Assembly: GCA_903910215.1 (NCBI GenBank)
Contig: CAIVYV010000266.1
Span: 1 to 8,165, forward strand
Direction of reading: 5' to 3'
DNA: 8,165 bases
DNA from: an uncultured Pseudomonadota bacterium
GTDB taxonomy: Bacteria > Pseudomonadota > Gammaproteobacteria > Steroidobacterales > Steroidobacteraceae
Shown here: one piece after another, positions 1 to 6,449 of the stretch
Layout: each line of letters starts with the position of its first letter
Numbering within the stretch: position 1 is the first letter of the stretch
Notes under the pieces: model-generated
Told to the model about the DNA's origin: nothing
The model's input: only the letters and a program-made list of their open reading frames with translations
Databases searched by the model: none
Program-made: the position numbers and the translations under genes

Positions 1-288
1 CTCACACCAAATGAGCCCATCGGCACGCGGCTCGAGCTTGGAGAACGCACCGTGAGTGAGGATCACCGCACCACGCAGCCCGCCGTCGCGCACGAGCAAG
101 TTGCTACCGAGACCCACCCACCATAAGGGCAGATCAGCCGGAATCGCGCGCAAAAAATTCGCAAGATCCTCACGATCGCGCGGCTCGAAGAACCAATCTG
201 CGGGGCCACCGACATGCCAGGAGGTATGTCGCGACATGGGCTCGTGACGACGCAGTCGACCCGCGAAACGAGTTTCAAGCTCGCTCAC
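1..288 (-). CDS. murB: UDP-N-acetylenolpyruvoylglucosamine reductase MurB, N-terminal part (truncated by window edge)
   Basis: MurB is the cytoplasmic FAD enzyme that uses NADPH to reduce UDP-GlcNAc-enolpyruvate to UDP-MurNAc, the second committed step of peptidoglycan precursor synthesis. Reading the minus strand from a GTG at 288 gives 96 codons, open to the left edge; a full protein would be roughly 300 residues. The FAD-binding signatures are visible: RHTSWHVGGPADWFFEP at about residues 20-36 and GLGSNLLVRDGGLRGAVI at 59-76. The GGPA sequence marks the class distinct from the E. coli enzyme, which lacks it. The GTG start is favoured because it overlaps the murC stop by 4 nt (GTGA) and has a strong GGAGGAG ribosome binding site 5 nt upstream. 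An ATG at codon 18 (237) would remove little of the conserved part but has no such site. The catalytic C-terminal residues lie outside the window. The identification is firm; only the length is unknown. Confidence 0.95.
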   Translation of the reverse strand, partial: MSELETRFAGRLRRHEPMSRHTSWHVGGPADWFFEPRDREDLANFLRAIPADLPLWWVGLGSNLLVRDGGLRGAVILTHGAFSKLEPRADGLIWCE

Positions 289-1718
289 TTGGACTCCTCC
301 CGTCCGGCAGCACGGCCGCCCAAGCGCTGCGGCAGATCGTGCGCGACGCCGCTCACAGTACCCGCACCCATCGCGAGCACCACATCGTCGGCACGCAGCA
401 ATTCGGCGAGCACGTCACCCAATTCTTCGATGCGCGGCAGAAACACCGGCTCGATGTGACCGCGACTACGCACCGCGCGACAAATCGCTCTGCCGTCCGC
501 GCCCGGAATGGGCGACTCGCCGGCTGCGTAGACCTCGCTGACGAGCAGCACATCGGCACTCGAGAGCACACCGGCAAAGTCATCGAGCAAATCGCGAGTA
601 CGCGTGTAGCGATGTGGCTGAAAGGCCAGCACCACGCGTCGGCCAGGATAGGCCTGACGCACCGCATCGAGCGTCGCGCGGATTTCGGTGGGGTGATGAC
701 CATAATCGTCGATGACGACAGCCTCACCGTCACCTGCAGGCACAGTACCCACGAACTGCAAACGTCGATCGACACCTTGAAACTTGACGAGCGCCCGCTG
801 GATCGCGGCATCGTCGATGCCCAGTTCACTCGCTACCGCGACGGCCGCCAAAGAATTCAGCACATTGTGACGACCTGGCAGATTCACCGTGATCGAGAGC
901 GGCTTGGCCTGACCCGGACGAATGACTTCGTAAGAGGTCTGCAAACCTTGGCGCTGTACGTTGACGGCGCGGATATCGGCATTGGCTTCGAAACCGTAAG
1001 TGGTGATCGGTCGACCGACCTTCGGTAGGATGCCGCGCACTTCGGCATCGTCGACACACAGTACGGCGAGACCGTAGAACGGCAAGTTGTGCAGAAAGTC
1101 GACGAAACTCTGGCGCAGACGATTGAAGTCACCGTCGTGCGTGCCGAGGTGGTCGTTATCGATGTTGGTAACGACCGAGATCAGCGGTTGCAGATGTAGG
1201 AACGAAGCATCGCTCTCATCGGCTTCCGCCACGAGATAACGACCCGCACCGAGCCGCGCGTTCGTGCCGGCACTCTTGAGACGACCTCCGATGACGAAAG
1301 TCGGATCCTCGCCGCCTTCGGCAAGCACCGAGGCGATCAGGCTTGTGGTCGTCGTCTTGCCATGCGTACCGGCAACGGCGATCGCCGAGCGGAAACGCAT
1401 CAACTCACCGAGCATCTCCGCGCGCGGCACAACCGGCAGGCGCAACTGCAAGGCTCGAGCAACTTCAGGATTCTCATGCGAGACGGCAGTCGATACCACG
1501 ACGACGTCCGCGCCGGTGACATTCTCGGCCGCATGGCCCTGCGTGATGTGCGCGCCGAGTTCCTCGAGACGCTGGGTCACCGCGCTCTTCTTCAGATCAC
1601 TACCCTGCACCCGATAGCCCAGGTTCAACAACACCTCGGCGATACCACCCATACCACTTCCGCCGATGCCGACGAAGTGGATGGTGTTGATGCGCCGCAT
1701 GCGCTCCATCGAATTCAT
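285..1718 (-). CDS. murC: UDP-N-acetylmuramate--L-alanine ligase MurC
   Basis: MurC is the cytoplasmic ATP-dependent ligase that attaches L-Ala to UDP-MurNAc, the first amino acid of the stem peptide. The 477-residue product is close to the E. coli length (491). The N-terminal UDP-binding Rossmann domain opens with HFVGIGGSGMGGIAEVL (14-30). The ATP-binding P-loop is GTHGKTTTTS (117-126), followed by EADESDASF (165-173) and TNIDNDHLGTH (184-194) in the central domain. HNVLNSL (284-290) leads into the C-terminal domain, which carries DDYGHHPTEI (337-346), AFQPHRYTRT (365-374) and GAGTVSG (451-457). All core Mur-ligase motifs appear intact. The ATG at 1718 overlaps the murG stop by 4 nt (ATGA) and has a TGGAG ribosome binding site at 1726-1730, 7 nt upstream. 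The stop overlaps the murB GTG, so translation of murG, murC and murB is probably coupled. Confidence 0.98.
   Translation of the reverse strand: MNSMERMRRINTIHFVGIGGSGMGGIAEVLLNLGYRVQGSDLKKSAVTQRLEELGAHITQGHAAENVTGADVVVVSTAVSHENPEVARALQLRLPVVPRAEMLGELMRFRSAIAVAGTHGKTTTTSLIASVLAEGGEDPTFVIGGRLKSAGTNARLGAGRYLVAEADESDASFLHLQPLISVVTNIDNDHLGTHDGDFNRLRQSFVDFLHNLPFYGLAVLCVDDAEVRGILPKVGRPITTYGFEANADIRAVNVQRQGLQTSYEVIRPGQAKPLSITVNLPGRHNVLNSLAAVAVASELGIDDAAIQRALVKFQGVDRRLQFVGTVPAGDGEAVVIDDYGHHPTEIRATLDAVRQAYPGRRVVLAFQPHRYTRTRDLLDDFAGVLSSADVLLVSEVYAAGESPIPGADGRAICRAVRSRGHIEPVFLPRIEELGDVLAELLRADDVVLAMGAGTVSGVAHDLPQRLGGRAAGREESK
294..300 (-). promoter_or_regulatory. Ribosome binding site of murB
   Basis: The minus strand reads GGAGGAG here, 5 nt before the GTG at 288. 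It lies inside the last codons of murC (encoding part of the C-terminal REESK). It is the strongest Shine-Dalgarno match in the window and decides the non-ATG start of murB. Confidence 0.8.
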
Positions 1719-2803
1719 GCCGTGACTCCAGCTGCCGCGAGGCAGTATTCGCCGAGCTCGCGCGTTGCTGCTGGACGCGCGAGGCCACGCGCCTTCTCGG
1801 CCATACCCAACAGCACGGCGCGATCACGCACGAGCTCTCGCAGCGCGCGGGTCAACTGAGTCGCATCTAGGCCGCGCTCTGCGAGACGAATGGCTGCGCC
1901 ACGCGTCACGAGAAATTCAGCATTGCGAGTTTGGTGATCATCGACCGCCGACGGCAGTGGAATGAAAATCGCGGCAAGTCCCGCGGCTGCCACTTCGGCT
2001 ACCGTCAGCGCTCCCGCACGACAGATCACGACGTCAGCCCAAGCGTAGGCCGCTGCTACGTCGTCGATGAAGGCCGTCACATCCGCAGCCACCATAGAGT
2101 CACGATATGCCGCCACGGTTTGATCGAAACCTCGCTCACCGCTTTGATGACGCACGACGATGTCAAACTCGGCTTTCAACTGGGTGATAGCGCTTGGAAC
2201 CAAAGAATTCAGACGTTGCGCTCCTTGACTGCCACCGATCACGAGGACACGAATGGCGGCGCTGCGTTCTGCAAATCGCGCAGCAGGAACCGGTAGCGAG
2301 AAAAATGCGTCACGCACCGGGTTACCGACGGCGATGGCGCCGACAGAGGCGGCAAAGCCGCCTTCGAATCCCTCGAGCACACGCGTGGCAACCTTGGCCA
2401 ACATACGATTGGTGAAACCCGCGACGGCGTTCTGCTCGTGGATCACGAGCGGCTTACCGGCCAGACGCGCGGCCACGCCACCCGGACCTGTGACATAACC
2501 GCCGAGCCCCACCACAACGACGGGTTGATGGCGCCAGATGGCGCGCAAGGACTGCCACAATGCGCGCGCCAAGCGCCACGGCGCAGCGAGTAGCGTGCCG
2601 AGATTCTTGCCGCGCAATCCGCCGATATCGATCCACTCGATGTCGATGCCAGCTGCAGGCACGAGGCGTGCTTCAATACCGCGGTGCGTACCGAGCCAGA
2701 CGATGCGAAAGCCGCGTTGTCGCAACCAGTCGGCGAGCGATAACGCCGGAAAGACGTGCCCGCCCGTTCCGCCCGCCATGATCATGACGCAAGGTGCCGT
2801 CAT
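1715..2803 (-). CDS. murG: Lipid II synthase MurG (UDP-GlcNAc:lipid I GlcNAc transferase)
   Basis: MurG is a peripheral inner-membrane glycosyltransferase (GT-B fold, family GT28). It transfers GlcNAc from UDP-GlcNAc to lipid I on the cytoplasmic face, giving lipid II. The protein has 362 residues (E. coli 355). The N-terminal lipid I-binding domain has the glycine loop GGTGGHVFPA (11-20, with the conserved His16), GGLRGKNLG (61-69), GLGGYVTGP (99-107) and HEQNAVAG (122-129). The C-terminal nucleotide-sugar domain has the second glycine loop GGSQGAQRLN (190-199), CRAGALTVAE (261-270, with the ribose-contacting Glu270) and PLPSAVDDHQTRNAEFL (282-298). Ser285 sits where many homologues have His. 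The ATG at 2803 overlaps the ftsW stop by 4 nt (ATGA), and a GAGGTG at 2812-2817 lies 8 nt upstream. Its product is the direct substrate of FtsW, encoded just before it. Confidence 0.98.
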   Translation of the reverse strand: MTAPCVMIMAGGTGGHVFPALSLADWLRQRGFRIVWLGTHRGIEARLVPAAGIDIEWIDIGGLRGKNLGTLLAAPWRLARALWQSLRAIWRHQPVVVVGLGGYVTGPGGVAARLAGKPLVIHEQNAVAGFTNRMLAKVATRVLEGFEGGFAASVGAIAVGNPVRDAFFSLPVPAARFAERSAAIRVLVIGGSQGAQRLNSLVPSAITQLKAEFDIVVRHQSGERGFDQTVAAYRDSMVAADVTAFIDDVAAAYAWADVVICRAGALTVAEVAAAGLAAIFIPLPSAVDDHQTRNAEFLVTRGAAIRLAERGLDATQLTRALRELVRDRAVLLGMAEKARGLARPAATRELGEYCLAAAGVTA

Positions 2804-4029
2804 GCTTCCTGCACCTCGCCTGTCATGCGACGTGGTGCGGTGCGCTCGGCGCCTTCACGCAAAGAAATCGCCGAGCGCCCGCGCGTAGCCTGCACCGCCT
2901 CGTGATAGACACGAAGCAGGATACCGACCCAGGCCAGGGTGGCGATCAGACTCGAACGACCATAACTCATGAAGGGCAGCGTCAAACCCTTGGTCGGCAA
3001 CGCACCCATGTTCACGCCCATGTTGATGAAGGCTTGGATGGCAAGCCAGATGCCGAAGCCCACAGCGAGATACGCCGGAAACTTCAAACCCGCGTCACTG
3101 GCGAGCTTGGCGATGAAGAGTGCGCGCCATGCCAATGCGAGGAACAACAGCAACGTGACGATGATGCCGATCAGACCAAGCTCTTCTGCTAGCACGGCGA
3201 AGAGAAAGTCCGTGTGCGCCTCGGGCAGATAGAACAACTTCTGCACACTCTCGCCCAGACCCACACCCGTCCAACCACCGCGCCCAATCGCAATGAGGCT
3301 TTGCGTCAGCTGGAAGCCGCTATCGAATGGATCTTCCCATGGGTTACGGAACGAGGTCAGGCGTCGCATACGATATTCGGAAGACACCGCAACCAGCGCA
3401 ATCAAAGCGCCACCTACTACCGCAAGACCTAACACATCGCGCCAGCGAGCACCCGCGATGAACAGCACACCAAACGCCGTGGCAGCCAACACCGTGGCAG
3501 CGCCGAAGTCCGGCTCGCCGAGCAGCAGAATGAAGAAAATACCAACGACGCCGAGCGGCTTGACCAAGCCAAGCAGACTGCTGCGCAACTCGGTTTCACG
3601 TCGCACGGCGTAGCTTGCGATGAACGTAAGCACGATGACGCGCGCGACTTCGGAGACTTGAATGCTGATGCCTGCGATGCGGATCCAGCGACGTGCACCG
3701 TTGACGGAATGACCGATACCCGGAATCAACACCAACACGAGTGCCAGTGCAGCAAGCCCGAGCAAGGGCACGGCAAACTTGTCGAGCAGTTCGGTACGTA
3801 CGGTGAACACCAGCGCGGCAGCTATGCAACCGACCAGCATGGTCGTGAACTGAGCGGCGACATAGGAGAACGCGTCACCGCCGTCCTTACTGGCAATCGA
3901 AATCGACGCTGAACTGACCATCACGAGTCCGAGCAGCACGATCGAGAACACGAGCATCAAGGTGACCGTGTCTAGGTGGATTGCCGTACCGCGACTTGCG
4001 GAACGACCCGGTAATACGATGGTGCTCAT
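2800..4029 (-). CDS. ftsW: Septal peptidoglycan glycosyltransferase FtsW (SEDS family)
   Basis: FtsW is the polytopic SEDS glycosyltransferase that works with the class B PBP FtsI to polymerise lipid II at the division septum. The 409-residue protein matches the family length (E. coli 414). About ten hydrophobic segments can be picked out by eye, roughly at 22-42, 57-77, 84-104, 127-143, 155-171, 174-192, 198-215, 282-303, 318-338 and 357-374. Conserved stretches are VNGARRWIRI (109-118), EPDFGA (172-177), the large periplasmic loop with GFQLTQSLIAIGRGG (238-252), and LPEAHTDFLFA (268-278), whose Asp274 matches the catalytic Asp297 of E. coli FtsW. LPTKGLTLPFMSYGRSS (344-360) identifies it as FtsW rather than RodA, together with its place between murD and murG. 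Two motif changes are unusual: QVSE (124-127) where QPSE is expected, and SYGRSS where SYGGSS is expected. The ATG at 4029 shares one base with the murD stop (TGATG), with GGGGAG 9 nt upstream (4039-4044). Confidence 0.97.
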   Translation of the reverse strand: MSTIVLPGRSASRGTAIHLDTVTLMLVFSIVLLGLVMVSSASISIASKDGGDAFSYVAAQFTTMLVGCIAAALVFTVRTELLDKFAVPLLGLAALALVLVLIPGIGHSVNGARRWIRIAGISIQVSEVARVIVLTFIASYAVRRETELRSSLLGLVKPLGVVGIFFILLLGEPDFGAATVLAATAFGVLFIAGARWRDVLGLAVVGGALIALVAVSSEYRMRRLTSFRNPWEDPFDSGFQLTQSLIAIGRGGWTGVGLGESVQKLFYLPEAHTDFLFAVLAEELGLIGIIVTLLLFLALAWRALFIAKLASDAGLKFPAYLAVGFGIWLAIQAFINMGVNMGALPTKGLTLPFMSYGRSSLIATLAWVGILLRVYHEAVQATRGRSAISLREGAERTAPRRMTGEVQEA

Positions 4030-5366
4030 CAGGTCAGTCTCCCCACGGCTGCAGCGAACAAGTCGCCGCGTTGGGCGTAATCACGAAACATATCGAGGCT
4101 CGCGCAAGCCGGTGACATCAAGACGGTATCGCCGGGCACCGCCACTTGCGCAGCGCGTCGCACCGCCTCATCAAGACTCGCGACGATGTCGGTTGGGCAG
4201 ATGCCGCGCAGCACCTCTGCGATGCGGCCGGCGTCTCGACCAATCAAAAAAGTGTGTCGCACACGACCGGCGAAAGCGCTGGCAAGCGGCGAGAAATCCT
4301 GTCCTTTGCCATCGCCGCCGGCGATCACGATCAGCCCACCTTCGTGACCGGAGACCGCCGCGAGCGTAGCGCCCACGTTGGTGCCTTTCGAATCATTGAT
4401 GTATCGAACACCGGCGTGTTCGCCGACCCACTGCGAGCGATGCGGCAAGCCCGAAAACTCGCGCAACTCCGCGAGCATCGCCTCACGCGGCAAACCCGCG
4501 GCATCACCGAGCGCCAAGGCAGCAAGCGCGTTGGCAGCGTTGTGCAAGCCACCGAGTCGCATTTCGCGCAGCGCCATGACGGGCTCGGCATCTATCGCCA
4601 ACCACTTCGCACCCTGCACCGTTGCGAGGTGATACCGCGCACCCGAAACGGATGCGATCGAAAAACCACTCACAGCAGGCCCCGACGGCAACATGCGAGC
4701 GACCAAGGGATCGTCGAGGTTCAGCACGGCATGCTCACAACGCTCGAAGATCCGCGCCTTGGAGGCGGCATAGGCCTGCATCGAGCCGTAGCGATCCAAA
4801 TGATCTTCAGTGACATTCAGCACCGTCGCTGCGCGCAGATGCAAAGAAAACGTCGTATCTAACTGGAAGCTCGAGAGCTCCAGCACAAATAGCTCCGGCG
4901 TACCGGAGGCGAGCAAGTCAAGCGCGGGTGCGCCCAGATTTCCACCCACTGCGACGGCAACACCGGCGCGCGCTGCCATCCGGCCGACGAGCGTGGTCAC
5001 CGTGCTCTTACCGTTCGTTCCGGTGATGCCGATCACCGGCGCTTGCACCTCGCGCGCGAACAGTTCGATATCGCCGACGGTCTCGATGCCGCGAATGCGC
5101 GCCGACTGCAACAGCGGCTCAGCTGGCGACACACCGGGCGATGCGACGACAAGATCGACGTTCGATAGCAGTGCAGCATCGAAAGCACCGAAGCCACAAC
5201 GCGCGTTCGGTGCGATTTCGTTCAACTCAGCGACACCCGGCGGATCGAAGCGAGTGTCGGTGACCGCGATTTGCCAGCCACGCGCAGCCAGATGCCGCGC
5301 GACCGACACACCCGTCTTACCGAGACCAACGATCAGTGCGTTGCCGGGGCTCTGTTTCATGATCAC
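4029..5366 (-). CDS. murD: UDP-N-acetylmuramoyl-L-alanine--D-glutamate ligase MurD
   Basis: MurD is the cytoplasmic ATP-dependent ligase that adds D-Glu to UDP-MurNAc-L-Ala. The product is 445 residues (E. coli 438). Domain 1 begins with the UDP-binding loop LIVGLGKTGVSVARHL (11-26). The P-loop is GTNGKST (116-122). The central domain has ELSSFQLD (163-170), NVTEDHLDRY (184-193) and AASKARIF (200-207), in which Lys203 matches the carbamylated lysine of the family. HNAANALAA (275-283) leads to domain 3 with NDSKGTN (324-330), GGDGKGQDF (350-358) and SPACASLDMFRDYAQRGDLF (418-437). All key residues appear present. Two starts are possible: a GTG at 5366 overlapping the mraY stop by 4 nt (GTGA), or an ATG at 5360 placed 2 nt after that stop. 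A weak GAAG lies 5 nt before the GTG and 11 nt before the ATG, so GTG is slightly favoured; the difference is only two residues. Confidence 0.98.
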   Translation of the reverse strand: MIMKQSPGNALIVGLGKTGVSVARHLAARGWQIAVTDTRFDPPGVAELNEIAPNARCGFGAFDAALLSNVDLVVASPGVSPAEPLLQSARIRGIETVGDIELFAREVQAPVIGITGTNGKSTVTTLVGRMAARAGVAVAVGGNLGAPALDLLASGTPELFVLELSSFQLDTTFSLHLRAATVLNVTEDHLDRYGSMQAYAASKARIFERCEHAVLNLDDPLVARMLPSGPAVSGFSIASVSGARYHLATVQGAKWLAIDAEPVMALREMRLGGLHNAANALAALALGDAAGLPREAMLAELREFSGLPHRSQWVGEHAGVRYINDSKGTNVGATLAAVSGHEGGLIVIAGGDGKGQDFSPLASAFAGRVRHTFLIGRDAGRIAEVLRGICPTDIVASLDEAVRRAAQVAVPGDTVLMSPACASLDMFRDYAQRGDLFAAAVGRLT

Positions 5367-6448
5367 CGCAACTTCAGGGTCGCAAGACCCGCGAGGACCA
5401 GGAAGAAGGTGATGATCCAGAAGCGCACGATCACTTTCGGCTCAGCCCAACCCTTGAGCTCGAAGTGATGATGGATCGGCGCCATTCGGAAAATGCGCTT
5501 GCCGGTCAGTTTGAACGAGGCTACTTGCAGGATGACCGAAGCCGTCTCGAGGACGAAGATGCCGCCCATCACGAGCACAACGAGCTCCTGCCGTACGATC
5601 ACTGCGATCGTACCGAGGGCAGCACCGAGTGCGAGCGCACCGATATCGCCCATGAAGACCTGAGCAGGATAGGTGTTGAACCAAAGAAATCCGAGCCCTG
5701 CGCCAACCAATGCAGCGCAAACGATCAGCAGCTCACCCGCTTGTGGCACAGCAGGGATCGCGAGATAACTGGCGAAGACCGCGTTGCCACTTGCATAGGC
5801 GAATACACCGAGTGCCGCCGCAACCATCACGGCCGGCATGATGGCCAAGCCATCAAGACCGTCGGTGAGATTCACGGCGTTACTCATGCCGACGATCATG
5901 AGATAGGTCAGTACGACGAACCCGACAAAGCCGAGCGGCAGCGCGAAATTCTTCAGGAACGGCAGATAGAGCGTGGTGTCCGCTGGCGATTTCGCCGTGT
6001 ACCAGAGCACGAGAGCGGCAGCGAGACCACCGACCGATTGCCAGAAATACTTGTATCTCGCGATCAAGCCTTTGCTGTTCTTCTTGATCAGCTTCAGATA
6101 GTCGTCCCAAAAGCCGACGAGACCGAACAAGGCCGTCACACCGAGCACCACCCACACGAAACGATTACGAAGATCCGCCCACAGCAGCGTGCTCGCGAGG
6201 ATCGCCACCAGGATCAGCAGCCCGCCCATCGTCGGCGTACCGGCCTTCTTGAAGTGAGTCTGCGGGCCCTCTTCGCGGATCACCTGACCAATCTGGTAGC
6301 GCGACAGACGCTCGATCATCCAAGGACCAATCACGAGCGAGATGGCGAGCGCCGAGAGCGCTGCGAGAATCGCGCGCATCGTCAGATACGAAAAGACGTT
6401 GAGGAATCTCAACGTATCGGAAAATTCCTGCGTCAACCAAAGCAACAT
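5363..6448 (-). CDS. mraY: Phospho-N-acetylmuramoyl-pentapeptide-transferase MraY
   Basis: MraY is the polytopic inner-membrane enzyme that transfers phospho-MurNAc-pentapeptide from UDP to undecaprenyl phosphate, making lipid I. From the ATG at 6448 it has 361 residues, against 360 in E. coli, and begins MLLWLTQEF like its homologues. Cytoplasmic loops carry HFKKAGTPTMGGLLI (65-79), FWDDYLK (113-119, Asp115/Asp116 of the active site), NAVNLTDGLDGLA (190-202), FNTYPAQVFMGDIGALALG (257-275, Asp267) and the MraY-specific APIHHHFELKGW (323-334). About ten membrane segments separate them. It ends ATLKLR, typical of Proteobacteria. A longer reading from a start at 6478 would add ten residues and overlap murF by 29 nt. 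I prefer 6448 because it is 1 nt after the murF stop, has GGGGA 9 nt upstream and matches the family N-terminus. The stop overlaps the probable murD GTG by 4 nt. Confidence 0.97.
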   Translation of the reverse strand: MLLWLTQEFSDTLRFLNVFSYLTMRAILAALSALAISLVIGPWMIERLSRYQIGQVIREEGPQTHFKKAGTPTMGGLLILVAILASTLLWADLRNRFVWVVLGVTALFGLVGFWDDYLKLIKKNSKGLIARYKYFWQSVGGLAAALVLWYTAKSPADTTLYLPFLKNFALPLGFVGFVVLTYLMIVGMSNAVNLTDGLDGLAIMPAVMVAAALGVFAYASGNAVFASYLAIPAVPQAGELLIVCAALVGAGLGFLWFNTYPAQVFMGDIGALALGAALGTIAVIVRQELVVLVMGGIFVLETASVILQVASFKLTGKRIFRMAPIHHHFELKGWAEPKVIVRFWIITFFLVLAGLATLKLR

Positions 6449-6449
6449 G

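Noticed and set aside
63..278. Minus-strand open frame of 71 codons at the left edge
   Set aside because: It is in a different frame from the clear MurB sequence covering the same bases. The MurB frame carries the GGPA and GLGSNLLVRDGG motifs, so this one is spurious.
339..1028. Plus-strand open frame (229 codons) antisense to murC
   Set aside because: It mirrors a conserved murC frame in G+C-rich DNA, shows no family motif and lacks a convincing ribosome binding site. It is explained by codon bias on the opposite strand.
1930..1955. MurG PLPSAVDDHQ with Ser in place of the more common His
   Set aside because: This position varies among proteobacterial MurG proteins as I recall them, and the key Glu270, His16 and glycine loops are intact. 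It is not a strong anomaly.
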